DNA of 64,000 bases from JAUIIK01 sp041390865 (GTDB taxonomy: Bacteria; Chloroflexota; Chloroflexia; Thermomicrobiales; CFX8). Shown here piece by piece: positions 1 through 11,333 of this stretch (positions within the stretch are counted from its first letter, which is position 1; every line of letters begins with the position of its first letter). The stretch covers positions 62,001-126,000 of the forward strand of contig JAWKPC010000009.1 in the NCBI GenBank assembly GCA_041390865.1, read 5' to 3'. Position numbers and translations under genes: made by a program. The notes under the pieces are model-generated. The model saw only the letters and a list, made by a program, of their open reading frames with translations, did not search any database and had not been told where the DNA came from.

Positions 1-1
1 C

Positions 2-943
2 GACCGGCTGGATGAGTATGACAATCTCTATCCAGTGGGTAGCTGGGCCGAACCGCCGGACGAGGGCTGGAACGAACAGATCGACCAGCGGATGGCCGAG
101 CTGCACGGTGCCGAACCCGATGCCCATCTGATCTTCGAAATCGGTCCGAATGTCTTCCGCTCGATGCTCGCGGCAGCGCAAAAGGGTAATCCGCTGATTG
201 ACGCGGACATCGCGGGCTACCGTGCAGTCCCGGAAGTATCGCTCTGTTCCTTCAACATCCACGGTGTACCGGCCCAACCGGTTCTCTTTGCGTCAGCCTG
301 GGGCGATGTCATCGTGCTCGAACGGGTTATCTCCTGGCAACGGATGGAGGACATCGGGCGCCATCTCGCGGTCGTTAGTGGTGGCGGCGTGCGTGGATTG
401 ATGGCGTTCGACGGCGAAACCGTACGCGAGAAGACGTTCAGTGGAACCGTCTCGAAAGCGCTCGAAGTCGGGCGGGCGATCCGTGCCGCGAGAGAATCCG
501 GTCGTGACGTCGCCCAAGCAGTAGCAGATATAACGGATGGTCACGTGCTCTTCCGGGGCACGGTGCTGGCAAGGCTCAACGAGGATCACACCGCGTTCAT
601 CTGGGGTACCGAACGGATTCTCGGCACCGGCGAGTGGAAGGGCCAGACGTTCAAGATCTGGTACAAGAACGAGAATCACATGAGCTGGATCGATGATGCT
701 CCATTCGTGATGTCACCGGACTTGATTACGGTGATCGATCCAGAAACTGGCTACGGGCTCTCGAACTTCGACAGTCCGGCGTGGGACTATGGTCGTGAGG
801 TGGCGGTGCTCGGGGCCCCATGTCACCCGCTCTGGAGGAGCGAGCGCGGCTTACGCATATTCCATCCAGCCCGCTGGGGATTCGCCTGCGACTACACGCC
901 AATCGACGAGGCGGTGGCGAAGGTCCAGGGCGGTAGCGGATGA
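2..943 (+). CDS. DUF917 family protein, copy 1 (5' end outside window)
   Basis: The frame is open from the first bases, so the gene starts upstream; the GTG at 35 is internal. The visible 313 codons cover most of a DUF917 protein (usual length about 360 residues), a family now linked to S-methyl-thiohydantoin desulfuration and found in hydantoin-utilisation clusters. Family marks present are the central FEIGPN block, the PLIDADIAG block, the WYKNENHMSW segment and a C-terminal GAPCHPLWR block. The N-terminal Gly-rich LGTGGGG loop lies off the window. It is the first of five tandem paralogues and its stop overlaps the next start (ATGA), implying translational coupling. The exact substrate is inferred, not shown. 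Confidence 0.85.
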   Translation, partial: DRLDEYDNLYPVGSWAEPPDEGWNEQIDQRMAELHGAEPDAHLIFEIGPNVFRSMLAAAQKGNPLIDADIAGYRAVPEVSLCSFNIHGVPAQPVLFASAWGDVIVLERVISWQRMEDIGRHLAVVSGGGVRGLMAFDGETVREKTFSGTVSKALEVGRAIRAARESGRDVAQAVADITDGHVLFRGTVLARLNEDHTAFIWGTERILGTGEWKGQTFKIWYKNENHMSWIDDAPFVMSPDLITVIDPETGYGLSNFDSPAWDYGREVAVLGAPCHPLWRSERGLRIFHPARWGFACDYTPIDEAVAKVQGGSG

Positions 944-2087
944 CCACTCGCCAGCTCACATCTCGTACCGAGATCGAAGACTTCGTTCACGGGCTCGTAT
1001 TGTTCGGCACCGGAGGTGGTGGTGGACCGGCAGCTGGGATCATCAAGCGACTCACGTCCGAATTAGCAGCGGGCACGTACATCGGCTGGACCGATATCGA
1101 CGACCTTCCTGACGACACCTGGACGTTCAGTATCGCCGGTGTTGGCGGTCGTGCTCCTGCAGAGGGACCGGATCAGGCGCTGCTTGCCCGGACTGGGCTC
1201 AGCAAGCACCGGTACGAAGACTTCGGCGATATGCTGCTTGAGGCCGCGCGGACGCTGACCGACCTGCATGCTGTCGAGCCAGGTGCGATCATTGCCGTTG
1301 AGCTGGGCAGCAGTAACACGGTCACGCCGATGCTTGTTGCCGCCCGGCTCGGAATCCCGCTCATTGATGGCGATTACTGCGGTCGAGCCAAGCCGGAGAT
1401 ACAGCAGTCGATGCTTGAGATCGCTGGTCATGGCGTCTGGCCGCTCGTCTTTGTTGATCGTTGGGGCGATATTGTGCACATCCCGAACGCGGTGAGTAGC
1501 GCGATGGTTGACCGGATCGGGAGGCACCTTTGCAGCGCATCGTTCGGTGGTGTGGCCGTTGCCCGCTCGCTGCTACCCTCTGCCGATGCTCGCAACGCCA
1601 TCGTCAGGGGCTCATGTGAGATGTCGCTACAAGCCGGCCGCGTTCTGCGGCAGGCTAGGGAATCCGGCGATGATCCAGTCGTGGCGATCGTTGAACACCT
1701 CGGCGGGGCACACCTGTTCGACGGCAAAGTCGAACGCATTGAAGAGGACCCTGAAAGCGGCTATCAATTCCATCTTTGTACCCACCACTTAACTGGGGAA
1801 GGGGCGTTCGATGGGAAGAAGTGTGCCGTCTGGGTGAAGAACGAACATCATATCGTCTGGGTGGATGACCGCTGCCAAGCAATGAGTCGAGACATCATTG
1901 CGCTACTCGACCGGAGCGATGGCCGGCCTCTGACCAATCATGAGATCGAACCGGGATTGAATGTCGCCGTCATCGCGATGCCTCCACTCGACGATCGCTG
2001 GCGTTTGAAGGCGGGCATCGATCTGCTCGGCCCACGTGCCTTCGGATCGATTTCGATTACGAGCCGGTCGAAAGCCTCGTCCGGTAA
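940..2087 (+). CDS. DUF917 family protein, copy 2 (one-base deletion near 2046)
   Basis: Starts at the ATG of an ATGA overlap with copy 1. The protein opens with the family's Gly-rich loop (FGTGGGGGP) and carries GRAKPE, WVKNEHHIVW and a C-terminal LLGPRAFG block. As given, the frame runs through into copy 3 and makes a 770-residue ORF. The expected C-terminus (FDFDYEPVESLVR then TAA at 2085-2087) appears if one T is restored near 2046, giving a normal-sized protein of about 382 residues. I therefore read two genes, not a natural fusion. It diverges more from copies 3 and 4 than they do from each other. Confidence 0.85.
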
Positions 2088-2124
2088 TGAATACCGCCAC
2101 TGCCCTAGATGGAGTACGTCCAGT

Positions 2125-3252
2125 ATGACCGCAAGCCCGATCAGGCAACTGGACCTTGAGGCACTCCAGGATTTGGCAGTCGGTTCGGCGCTCCTCGGCA
2201 CGGGCGGAGGCGGCGACCCATTCATCGGACGGATCATCACCGAGCAGGCGATTCGGAAGTTCGGACCGGTTGAGGTCATTAGCCCTGATGAGCTAGTGCA
2301 GGATGATCTCGTGGTTGTCATCAGCATGTCCGGTGCGCCGACGGTCATGACCGAAAAGATTCCCAACGGCGAAGAGATGGATCGTGTCTTCAACCTCGCA
2401 GTCGAACATGCGGGATGCGACCCACGTGCTGTGATCTCCTTCGAAATTGGTGGAATGAATTCTCTCTTTCCGGTTGCCGTTGCCGCCCGGCATGGTCTGC
2501 CGCTTGTTGATGCCGATGGCATGGGAAGGGCCTTCCCCGAGTTCCAAATCACATCATTCAATGCAGGTGGCGTGCGCTTTGGTCCACGCTTCATCACAGA
2601 TGAGAAAGGCAATGTCTTACGCATCGACGGGATCGACGCAACCTGGCTCGAAAAAATAAACAGACGAGCACTCGTCGCCATGGGAGGTTCAGTCATATCG
2701 GCGATTGGTTTGACTGGCGAAGACGTCCGCCAGGCCTCGATTCATGGATCCATATCGCTGGCATGTGCGATTGGACGGACGTTAAGCAGACCAGGGGAGA
2801 GAGGTACGGGTTGGCTGCAACGGTTAGAGCAGGTCTGTCCGGTACTCCCGCTCTTCAAGGGCAAGGTCATTTCCGTCAATCGCCGCGTCGAAGGTGGCTG
2901 GGTAAAGGGACATGCCGAGATCGCTGGCCTCGAGGTTGACGGTAGTCAGACGGCCAGAATCGACTTCCAGAACGAGCATCTCCTGTTGCGATCCGATGTA
3001 GGAACCAAGACCGGACGAGTTCTCGGCTCGACGCCGGATCTTCTCGCTGTCCTGGATAGCGAAACCGGGTTGCCGATCACGACCGAGCGGTTGCACTACG
3101 GTCAGCGTGTCACGATCATCGGTATTCCCTGCGATCCCATCTGGAGAACCGAACGTGGCTTGGAACTCGCGGGGCCGCGCTATTTCGGTTGGGATATTGA
3201 ATATGTACCGATTGAGAAGCGAATGGAATCTGCATTGTTTCGTCTGTGGTAG
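2125..3252 (+). CDS. DUF917 family protein, copy 3
   Basis: An intact 375-residue DUF917 protein; the ATG at 2125 was chosen because the conserved part begins ten residues later. It has the Gly-rich loop LGTGGGGDPFIG, then GAPTVMTEKIPNG, SFEIGGMNS, DADGMGRAFPEF, DFQNEHLLLR and GIPCDPIWRTERGLEL. This is the best-preserved member of the array. Family knowledge points to a role in thiohydantoin or hydantoin derivative metabolism beside HyuA/HyuB, but paralogue specificity cannot be read. Its last 108 bases are almost identical to the end of copy 4, although the rest of the two genes has diverged clearly. Confidence 0.88.
   Translation: MTASPIRQLDLEALQDLAVGSALLGTGGGGDPFIGRIITEQAIRKFGPVEVISPDELVQDDLVVVISMSGAPTVMTEKIPNGEEMDRVFNLAVEHAGCDPRAVISFEIGGMNSLFPVAVAARHGLPLVDADGMGRAFPEFQITSFNAGGVRFGPRFITDEKGNVLRIDGIDATWLEKINRRALVAMGGSVISAIGLTGEDVRQASIHGSISLACAIGRTLSRPGERGTGWLQRLEQVCPVLPLFKGKVISVNRRVEGGWVKGHAEIAGLEVDGSQTARIDFQNEHLLLRSDVGTKTGRVLGSTPDLLAVLDSETGLPITTERLHYGQRVTIIGIPCDPIWRTERGLELAGPRYFGWDIEYVPIEKRMESALFRLW
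3121..3228 (+). repeat. Near-identical direct repeat, unit 1 (3' end of copy 3)
   Basis: These 108 bases recur at 4261-4367 with one difference, a missing C. Immediately upstream, synonymous differences between the two genes resume, so the identity starts abruptly. This fits recent gene conversion between neighbouring paralogues, or an assembly collapse. Confidence 0.9.
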
Positions 3253-3265
3253 CGATAGGTATTCC

Positions 3266-4373
3266 GTGAATATCGACGTAATTGAGCAACTTGATCTCGA
3301 GGCAGTCCAAGACCTGGCCGTAGGCTCAGCTCTCCTCGGAACCGGTGGCGGAGGTGATCCGTTCATCGGACGGATTATCGCAGAGCAAGCTATCCGGGAA
3401 TTTGGGGCGGTCGAGATGATTAGACCGGAGGCACTCGCAGACGATGACCTGGTTATCGTCGTCGGTATGGCCGGCGCGCCAACGGTCATGACAGAAAAGA
3501 TCCCCAATGGAGCGGAGATAGACCGCGTCTATAATTCTGTCATCGAACAGCTGGGACGTAGCCCGCGTGCCATGATCTCCTTCGAAATCGGCGGGATCAA
3601 TTCGCTCTTCCGGTCGCTGCTGCCGCTCGACGGGGCTTAGCGCTTGTTGATGCCGACGGGATGGGGCGTGCATTTCCTGAGTTCCAGATGTCCTCTTTCA
3701 ACGTTGGAGGAGTGCGGTTCTGGCCCGCTTTTTGCGGCCGATGAGAAGGGAAACGCGATACGGATCGACGGTATCGACGCGAGCTGGATCGAGCGGATTG
3801 TCCGTCAGTCTCTCGTAGCAATGGGAGGGTCGGTTATGTCGGCGATTGGCCTGACCGGGAAAGACGTCCGCCTCACTTCGATTCACGGATCCATCTCAGT
3901 TGCTTGCAGCATTGGTCGGGCGCTCAGCCGTCCAGATAAGACCACTGGAGACTGGCTTGAACGTTTGCGACAGATCTATCCCATCCTTCCGCTTTTCAGT
4001 GGGAAGGTCACTTCCATCGATCGCCGTGTTGAAGCCGGCTGGGTCCGGGGCATGCCGTCGTCACAGGGCTTAGAGAAGACGCGCACCAGCAAGCGAGGAT
4101 CAATTTCCAGAACGAGCATCTCTTACTTCGATCTACCGTCGGAGACAACGGCGGTCAGATTCTTGGCTCGACACCGGATCTTCTCGCTGTTCTCGACAGC
4201 GAGACAGGATTGCCCATTACGACCGAGAGATTGCACTATGGACAGCGCGTCACGATCGTTGGTATTCCTGCGATCCCATCTGGAGAACCGAACGTGGCTT
4301 GGAACTCGCGGGGCCGCGCTATTTCGGTTGGGATATTGAATATGTACCGATTGAGAAGCGAATGGAAGCGTAG
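3266..4373 (+). pseudogene. DUF917 family protein, copy 4, frameshifted
   Basis: Begins at GTG 3266, 13 bases after copy 3, and is the closest relative of copy 3 (same LGTGGGGDPFIG loop and GAPTVMTEKIPNG). The family sequence runs on but switches frame near 3613, 3718, 4060 and 4270, ending at TAG 4371-4373 after GWDIEYVPIEKRMEA. Near 4268 one C is missing from a CCC run that is intact at the matching place in copy 3. That supports homopolymer-length error or recent decay, not a deliberate signal. If the shifts are errors the product is a normal protein of about 369 residues. Confidence 0.75.
4261..4367 (+). repeat. Near-identical direct repeat, unit 2 (3' end of copy 4)
   Basis: Second unit of the repeat at 3121-3228; 107 bases, one C shorter. 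The missing C causes one of the frameshifts in copy 4. Confidence 0.9.
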
Positions 4374-4471
4374 CTGGAATCACCTATATATCTCTTGCAG
4401 CACGGCAAGCGGACAGCAGCGTAGGGATCGCTGGAGACGACGAGAAACCAGAGTAGTAAAGGAGCAGAGAT

Positions 4472-5563
4472 ATGCCGTGGGATCTAACACATGAAGACGT
4501 CGAGCGGATAGCGATTGGCGCCGGGATTCTCGGCACCGGCGGCGGCGGAATCCCTATCGGGGAATGATTCGAGCCCAGCATCAACTCGAACTGGGCCGCA
4601 AGCTGACGATCGTCAAGCTGGACGAATTGCCGGATGATGCGCTCGTCGTCCCGATGGGTGGAATGGGAGCCCCGACGGTCGGACTGGAGAAGATCGGACG
4701 GGGTGACGAGGGAAAGGTAGCAGTTGAGGCGATGAGAGACTATCTCGGCGTCGACATCGTGGCGACCGCTCCGATCGAGATCGGTGGTGGCAATTCCTTC
4801 GCACCGATGATCGCTTCTGCCCACCTCGGGATCCCGACCGTCGACGTTGATGGGATGGGACGGGCTTTTCCGGAAGGCTCAATGATTAGCTATTATTTCG
4901 ACGGTGTTGCGGCATCTCCGATCGTTATGGTCGATTCGCAGCACCAGAAGATTATCCTCGAAAATGTTGCCCCACACCCGTTCGCTCGAGCGAATATCCC
5001 GAGCGATCTGTGTCCAGCTCGGTGGCAGTGCGATGGTTGTCGACGAACCGTTGACGGTCAAGAAACTGAAGGAAACCGGCATTCCGGACACCATCACACT
5101 GGCTTACCGTGTCGGTGACGCGGTGAAGGCAGCTCAAGCGACTGGCGCGGACCCGATCCAGGCCGTGTGTGAAGCGAACGAAGGGCGCATTCTCTTCGCC
5201 GGCAAGATTACCGACGTGGACCGCCGGGTCGAACGCGGTTACAACTTCGGCCGTCTCAAGATCGACGGCCTTGATACCTACCAGGGCAGTCAGGCGACGA
5301 TTGATCTCCAGAACGAGTTCCTGATCTGCCGGGTTGACGGTGAGATGGTCGCAATCGTCCCGGATCTCATCACTATGGTCGATACCGAGCGAGGTGAGCC
5401 GATCACGACTGAGGTCGTTCGCTACGGTCTCCGGGTCACGGTCATCGGGATGCCTGCGCCGCCGCAACTCACGACCGAACAAGCAATGCAGTTTGTCGGT
5501 CCTCAGGCATTCGGCTATGACGAGCCGTATGTGCCATTCAAGACGCTGGTAGCTGCGGTCTGA
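4472..5563 (+). CDS. DUF917 family protein, copy 5, two frameshifts
   Basis: The ATG at 4472 has an AAAGGAG ribosome site seven bases upstream. The start reads MPWDLTHEDVERIAIGAG, then the Gly-rich loop. Near 4549 one A appears missing from a run, since restoring it gives GGGGNPYRGMIRAQHQ. A second shift lies near 4988. After that the frame is open to TGA 5561-5563 and contains ATIDLQNEFLICRVDGE and VIGMPAPPQLTTEQA. This copy is more distant from copies 3 and 4 and has GNSFAPMIA instead of the MNSLFPVA-type block, so it may act on a different substrate or pair with the HyuA encoded 39 bases downstream. Confidence 0.8.
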
Positions 5564-5602
5564 GATGGCACGATCAATTCGAGGCGTACGGAGGCTCGAC
5601 TG

Positions 5603-7668
5603 GTGATTGGAAACGAGAAGGGAAGTGGAATCCTCCTCGGTATCGATATCGGCGGAACGTTCACCGACGTTGTCGTCTACGATCCCGAGAACGGCAATCT
5701 CCACATGGCGAAAGCACCCTCAAATCCGACCCAGCCAGCTTCGGCTTTTTTCGCCGGAATCGACAAGGTGTTCAGTGAGCAGCATCTCGAGAGCAGACAG
5801 CTTGCTCGGATTCTGCATGGCAGCACGGTCGCGACGAACGCCGTGCTCGAAGGCTCGGGGAGCCGGCTTGGACTGATTACGACCGAGGGATTTGGTCATA
5901 TCCTGGAGATCGGGCGTGCCTATATCCCAGGGATCTTCACCAACTACATGCGCTGGGAAAAGCCTGAGCGTCTCGTTCCCCTCCAGAGCGTTGTCGAGAT
6001 TCCCGAACGTCTCGCGGTGAACGGTTCCATAGTGCGGGAATTCAACGATGATCTTGCCCACGAACGTATCGCGGTGCTGATCGCGTCGGGCGTCGAAGCA
6101 ATCGCTGTCTCTCTCTTGCATAGTTATGTAAATCCCGATCACGAGCGGCGTGTTGCGGAGATCATCCATGAGATCGCGCCGGACATGCCAGTATCGCTCT
6201 CATCGGACATCCTGCCGGAATACCGTGAATATGAGAGGACCATGACAACGGTTCTCAACTCCTTCGTCATGCCTGCGGTTTCACGGTACCTCGGCGAGAT
6301 TGGAAATGGGCTTGAATCGCGCGGTATCGATGCAGATCTCCACATCGTCCGTTCCGATGCCGGAGTGATGAGCCTGGCGGCAGCGCGGGAGCGGCCGGTT
6401 AACACGGTCCTCTCAGGGCCGGCCGGAGGCGTTCAGGCAGCGGCGCATCTGGCCGACGCAGCCGGATTCCCGCACATCGTCTCGCTTGACATGGGCGGGA
6501 CATCGACGGATGTCTGTCTGAGCACGTCGGCCGAGCCACGGCTTTCGACCGACACCTGGGTATCTCATTATCCGATCAAGGTGCCGATCATCGACATCAC
6601 GACGATCGGAGCCGGCGGCAGTTCGTCGCCTACGTATCCTCCGCCGGAGCCTTGCGGGTCGGACCGCGCAGCTGGGGCCGACCCGGTCCCGCCTGCTACG
6701 GGCGCGGCGGCACGGCCCCGACCGTTACCGACACTAACCTGGTCCTGGGCCGTTTGCCGGTCAAGCTAGCCGGCGGCGAGATCGAACTGGATGTCGAACG
6801 TTCCCGCGACGCCATCGAGAGAGATTGCCAAACCGCTTGCTATGTCCGTAGAGGATGCCGCCTACGGCATCTCTTCGCATCGTCAACGAGAACATGCTCG
6901 GCGCGCTGAGGGTTGTCAGTGTCCAGCGAGGGATCGATCCGCGCGACCTGGCTCTCGTGCCCTTTGGCGGGGCTGGACCGGTTCACGGCCCGGAGTTGGC
7001 AAGGCTGGCCGGGATCAGGTACGGTTCTGGTTCCATCGACCCCAGGCGTGCTCTCGGCGCGGATTCCTGCTGGCCGAACATTGAAGCAGACGTTTCGTTA
7101 ACCACATCGGCGTCATCGGCACGCTCGATGAGGCCGTCTATAACAGGGAGATCGCCGGTCTAATCGAGCAGGCAGACGAGTGGCTCGACCGTAGAGCGCA
7201 TGCGCTCAGGATGAGCGTGTTGTCGATGTCGCGATTGATCTTCGCTACGCCGGCCAGGCCTACGAGATTCCTATACCGTTGCCCGCGAAATGAATTCGGA
7301 CGACTGGAAGGACGTGACGCAGCGGTTCAACGCCGAGCATCAGCGTCGCTACGGCTTCGACCAGCCCTTCGCAAAGGTCGAGTCGTGACCCGCGGTAACG
7401 GCGACCGGGCACTGCCTCGACCTGTCTTTGTCGAGCAGCAGATGATGGCTTCCGACCCGGCGCAGGCAATGACCGGCACATCGCAGGTGTATTTCGAGAA
7501 GGGCTTCATCGAAACGCCGTTCTATGATCACTTCACCCGCTGAACGCGAGGAATCGCATCGATGGCCCGGCGATCATCACCCAGCCGGATTGCACGACCG
7601 TCTTAGCGCCGGGGCAGATGCTGGAGATCGACCGCTTCGGCAATCTCATCATTCAAGCGACGAAGTAG
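5603..7668 (+). pseudogene. hyuA: HyuA: hydantoinase/oxoprolinase A subunit, multiple frameshifts
   Basis: Starts at GTG 5603. It is an ATP-dependent hydantoinase/5-oxoprolinase A-type subunit with an actin-like ATPase fold. Visible motifs are the phosphate-1 loop GIDIGGTFTDVV, the HGSTVATNAVLEG block and the second phosphate loop LDMGGTSTDVCL. The first 340 residues are intact. From about 6620 the family sequence (GAGGSS, PACYGRGGTAPTVTDTN, FGGAGPVHGPELA, and a C-terminal GQMLEIDRFGNL) hops between all three frames to TAG 7666-7668. The reconstructed length, about 690 residues, is normal for HyuA. With the HyuB gene 10 bases on it would form a heterodimer or larger complex opening five-membered imide or lactam rings with ATP. 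Confidence 0.85.
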
Positions 7669-7678
7669 GGGACATTTC

Positions 7679-9543
7679 ATGCAGACGGACTCCATCACCA
7701 TTGACGTCATCGCCAATGCGCTCAAATCATTGATCTATGAGATGGACGCTGCCATTGAGCGCACCGCGATGTCGATTATCATCCGGGAGCAGCATGACTT
7801 CGGTATGTCACTGGTCGACCACCGGGGCTGGGTTGTCGCCGGCACGACCGCCGGTCAGACTTTGGCCGAGTACGCCGCCACGAACACGGTTGAGCGGGTG
7901 ACGTTGTCATGTTCAACGACCCCTATATCTCTCATGGCGAGATCTCGCACCTCGGCGATACGATGCTGGCAGTTGCCGATCTTCTGGGATAGGCAGATTA
8001 TCGCCCTGGGGGATTGCCTGGGGTCACCATATGGACATCGGTGCTGACGCCCGGCGGCGATGCCAACTCAGGCGACCGAGATCTTTCATGAAGGCATCCA
8101 GATCCACCGGTGAAGCTCTACGAACGCGGCAAGCTCAACCAGGGCGTGCTCGATATCACGCGTCACGCCCACGAAAAGCCAACTCTCGTACACCGGAGAT
8201 GATGATCGGTGACACACTGGCCCTCGGCAGCCGGAAAGATCGCCGAGAAGCGGGTCATTGAGCTCTGCGAAAAGTTCGGCGGCACCGCAGTTCTCGAGAC
8301 TTTTCTGAGTCCTGTTTGACCGAGCCCGTGACACGATGGCGAAGCTGATCGCGCTGCCTTCCAGGAGCCCGGTCCACTTTCGCGACGTCCTTGATAACGA
8401 CGGGATCAACGATGAGCCGCTAACGATCAACGCGACGCTGCGTCGAGGTAAGAAGGCGATCATCGACTACACTGGCAGCTCTCCGCAGTGTGAGGACCGA
8501 TGAACATCCCGCTCAATCCGAGCCTACAGAAGATGCGGCTCTACAATGTCCTAGGCTCGCTGCCGGAGACCGCATCAACATTGATCCTGCACTCGACGCC
8601 AATCAGGGCGTCGAAGACTTCGTCGAGGTCATCGTCCCCGAGGATTGCTTCCTGGCGCCAGCCACCCCGCTCCCGTGAGCCTCCGGCATTGACGGCGGGC
8701 GGCTCGGCGAGATGTGGGTATCCTGGCCCAGATCTTCCCCGAGGCGATCCCGGCGACGGCCAACGGTAGTCTCAACTGCTACAGCCTGCTCGGGATCGGC
8801 CGCTCGGGGGAAGACCGCTGGCTGTGCTTCGAGGTAACGGCGGCCGGTGGCGGTGCCCGGCCTTTCGGAGATGGCATCGACGCCTATTGTTTCAACAACC
8901 GGCTCAAGAATGCCCCGGTCGAGTTCGTGGAGACCGTGTATCCGGTCAGGATCGAAATAGTATTCGCTGCGCGCCGGAAGTGCCGGTGCCGGCAAGCACC
9001 GTGGCGGCTATGGTTTGATTCGAGCCATTCGCTCGCTCAAACCAGCGAAGCTCTATTTCCTCGACGAGCGCCAGAAGACCCAGCCCTGGGGTCTCCGAGG
9101 CGGCCGAGCGGCGGACGCCAATGACGCCTACGTTGAACGTGCGGACGGCCGGATCGTGATGTTACCCGGCAAGTTCGACCACCTGCCGATCGCACCCGGA
9201 GATATGTTCGTTATGCGCACCGGCGGTGGCGGTGGCTGGGGTAATCCATTCGGGCACCCGACCCCAGAACTTGTCTACCGCGACGTCGAGTGTGGTTTTG
9301 CTCACCGTCGAGGAAGCCGCTGCACTATACGGCGTCGTCGTGAACGACAATCCTCTGGCACTGAACATAGCGGCGACAGCGGAGGCTCGCGCACAGGTAC
9401 CCTCCATGGAGGATTGGATTGATCGCGGCAAACCGGTAGCGTCTCCCGGCCCCGGCGAATATCCGGAGCTGGAGACGCCACCTGTACCGTGGCTTGCCAT
9501 TGGTGCTGGCAGCCGTTCGGCCCAGATAGCGATCGATCGATAG
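7679..9543 (+). pseudogene. hyuB: HyuB: hydantoinase/oxoprolinase B subunit, multiple frameshifts
   Basis: The ATG at 7679 begins MQTDSITIDVIANALKSLIY, with the HyuB signature of an early AIERTAMSIIIREQHDFG. The chain then continues over several frames: MFNDPYISHG and HLGD near 7910, HMDIGG near 8035, PMNIPLNPS near 8500, and GGYGLIRAIRSLKP near 9010. A Gly-rich C-terminus (MRTGGGGGWGNPF near 9215) follows. The last frame ends with TAG 9541-9543. The reconstructed size of about 620 residues is usual for the family. It is the catalytic-side partner of HyuA. The high number of single-base shifts with no loss of family sequence argues for consensus error. Confidence 0.82.
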
Positions 9544-9556
9544 AAAAGACTGAACG

Positions 9557-10366
9557 ATGGCTCGCATCCTCTACATCGTCCCGGTCAGAATCGACCAGCC
9601 TCGTCCTCCGGGACCACTCGCCGAGACACTTCGGAGCCAGAACAGTTATGCGAGTATCGGCTTTCGGCGCGGTCCGCGACATCTCGAATACCACTACTAT
9701 GAAACGCTCGTACTGACGGACCTGCTCCATTCGATCATCGAGGCCGAACGGCAGGGCTATAATGCCGCCGTCATCGGTTGCTTCTACGATCTCGGATTGC
9801 AGGAGGCGCGCGAACTGACGTCAACAATGGTAGTGACTGCGCACTGCGAGTCCTCGCTGCTGCTCGCCGCTTCGTTGGGCCATACCTTTTCGATCATCGT
9901 TGGACGCCGCAAGTGGATTCCCCAGATGTACGATAACGTCCGGTGATACGGTCTCGATTCTCGCCTTGCATCGTTTCGGGCGCTCAATCTATGGGTGCCG
10001 GAGTATCACGCTGACGAACAGGAGACGGCCCGGCGATTTCGCCGTGAGATACGACTAGCCATCGAGGAAGACGGAGCCGAGGTCGTCGTCCTTGGCTGCA
10101 CTGCGTCCTCTGGATTCTATGCCGACCTCCAGAAGGAGTTCGACATACCGGTCATTGACAGTAGCATCGCGGCCATAAAGCATGCGGAGCAGTTGGTCGA
10201 GCTGCGGGACCGTTTCGGCTGGTCGCATAGCAAGGTCGGCGGCTATGAATCCCCTCCAGCTGAAGAGCTCGAGGCCTGGGGAATACGCACAGAATATGCA
10301 CCTGCGGATGTCCGTGATCTCTGGGTTGATCTGGCCGTGACACCAGTTGACTCGGAGGCTCTGTGA
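9557..10366 (+). CDS. Asp/Glu (hydantoin) racemase family protein, one frameshift
   Basis: ATG 9557 lies 13 bases after HyuB. The protein (about 269 residues) belongs to the two-cysteine, cofactor-independent Asp/Glu/hydantoin racemase family. The first catalytic cysteine is in IGCFYDLGLQEAREL and the second in VVVLGCTASSGFYADLQ. A frameshift near 9945 separates the two halves; the second half is open to TGA 10364-10366. Beside HyuA/HyuB the natural role is racemising a 5-substituted hydantoin so that both enantiomers can be consumed. An allantoin or malate-type substrate is also possible in this family. Confidence 0.83.
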
Positions 10367-10411
10367 TTCGATGGCGTGCTCATCGGGCCTTGCGCCGTTG
10401 CGCCAGAGAAT

Positions 10412-11333
10412 CTAAGCCTGTCTTCCAAGCGTCTGCAAATGTGTCATCTTGCCATAGAGGTCGACGAGGTGATTGAACTCGGCGTCGTTGGAGAACGTGC
10501 ATTTTCCGGCACTGTAGAACTTTGCCACCTCGATGCAGAATCGGACTGCCTGTTCGACGTCAGTGAGTTGTGTCGCGCCGCTGGCGCTACCCGGTACCGG
10601 GACTTCAGCGGTGATGGCGACGCCGACGACCGGCACCTTCGTCGCCGTCGAGGGCTGAAGGATGCTATTAAGGTGGAAGACGTCGTTGCCATAGGGCGTG
10701 ATGTCCTGGGTTGTGAGGGCGAAGACGGCCGGTGCCTTGCCGGTGACATACTGCATGATGTCCAGTAGATCCTCGCTTACGCGGAGGATGTAGCCCGCCC
10801 GTACTGTCGGCGAGATCGCGAAGCCACGCGTGTTGATGATCCGGTTACCCTTGGTCGTGTCGACCGAGAGGATAGCTTCCATTCGTTCGTCAACCTCGAG
10901 CGTCTATCGCCGCTCCGCCGATCGGCGAGCCCATGAATGGCACCGGGTCATGCGGGCGGACAGGTGCGTGGGGGCAGATGTGGGTCGCAACGATCACATC
11001 TCCAGGAAGCTGGTCTCCTTGCTGAGCCATCAGCCCCAACTTCATTGCCGAAGCGACAGCCGAGAGCCCCATCGCCATCGGATACGAATCCGATCTGTTC
11101 CGGACGAGCTCCCAGGCCACCGTGAGCCGCCCGATGATCCTGAGCGTTGGCGCATCACCGCCGGCTAGTCGCCTTGCCGGGTGTTACCGCTTTCACGAAG
11201 TCGGTAGGCCACGTTCGCCGTGCGTGCGCTCAACGGTCACGTCGTCGATACATGATCGAGCATCGCACCTGATCTCCGCTTGCGTTGCAGAGTCCAAGAC
11301 CTCAAATGCGTCGATGACCTGTTTCCAGCTCAC
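10412..11333 (-). pseudogene. DUF1177 family protein, frameshifted
   Basis: The start is GTG 11333 with a very strong GGAGGA site seven bases upstream; the protein begins VSWKQVIDAFEVLDS. The last 157 residues are continuous (10412-10882) and contain the family hallmark block AILSVDTTKGNRI, then GFAISPTV, TTQDITPYGN and SILQPSTAT. The middle part (GDVIVATHICPHAP, PVPFMGSP) is read in another frame at 10890-11120, and another shift lies near 11190. Reconstructed length is about 307 residues. The biochemical role is not established; members sit beside hydantoinase, amidase and DUF917 genes. It is convergent with the racemase gene, 45 bases away. Confidence 0.8.

Noticed and set aside
940..3252. 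A natural 770-residue double DUF917 fusion
   Set aside because: The expected C-terminus and stop of copy 2 appear at 2085-2087 with one restored T, and copy 3 has its own ATG. A sequencing-type deletion explains the fusion better.
5603..9543. HyuA/HyuB as true decayed pseudogenes
   Set aside because: Conserved motifs remain in order to the end at normal total length. Real decay would also show missense change and larger deletions. Left open until reads are checked.
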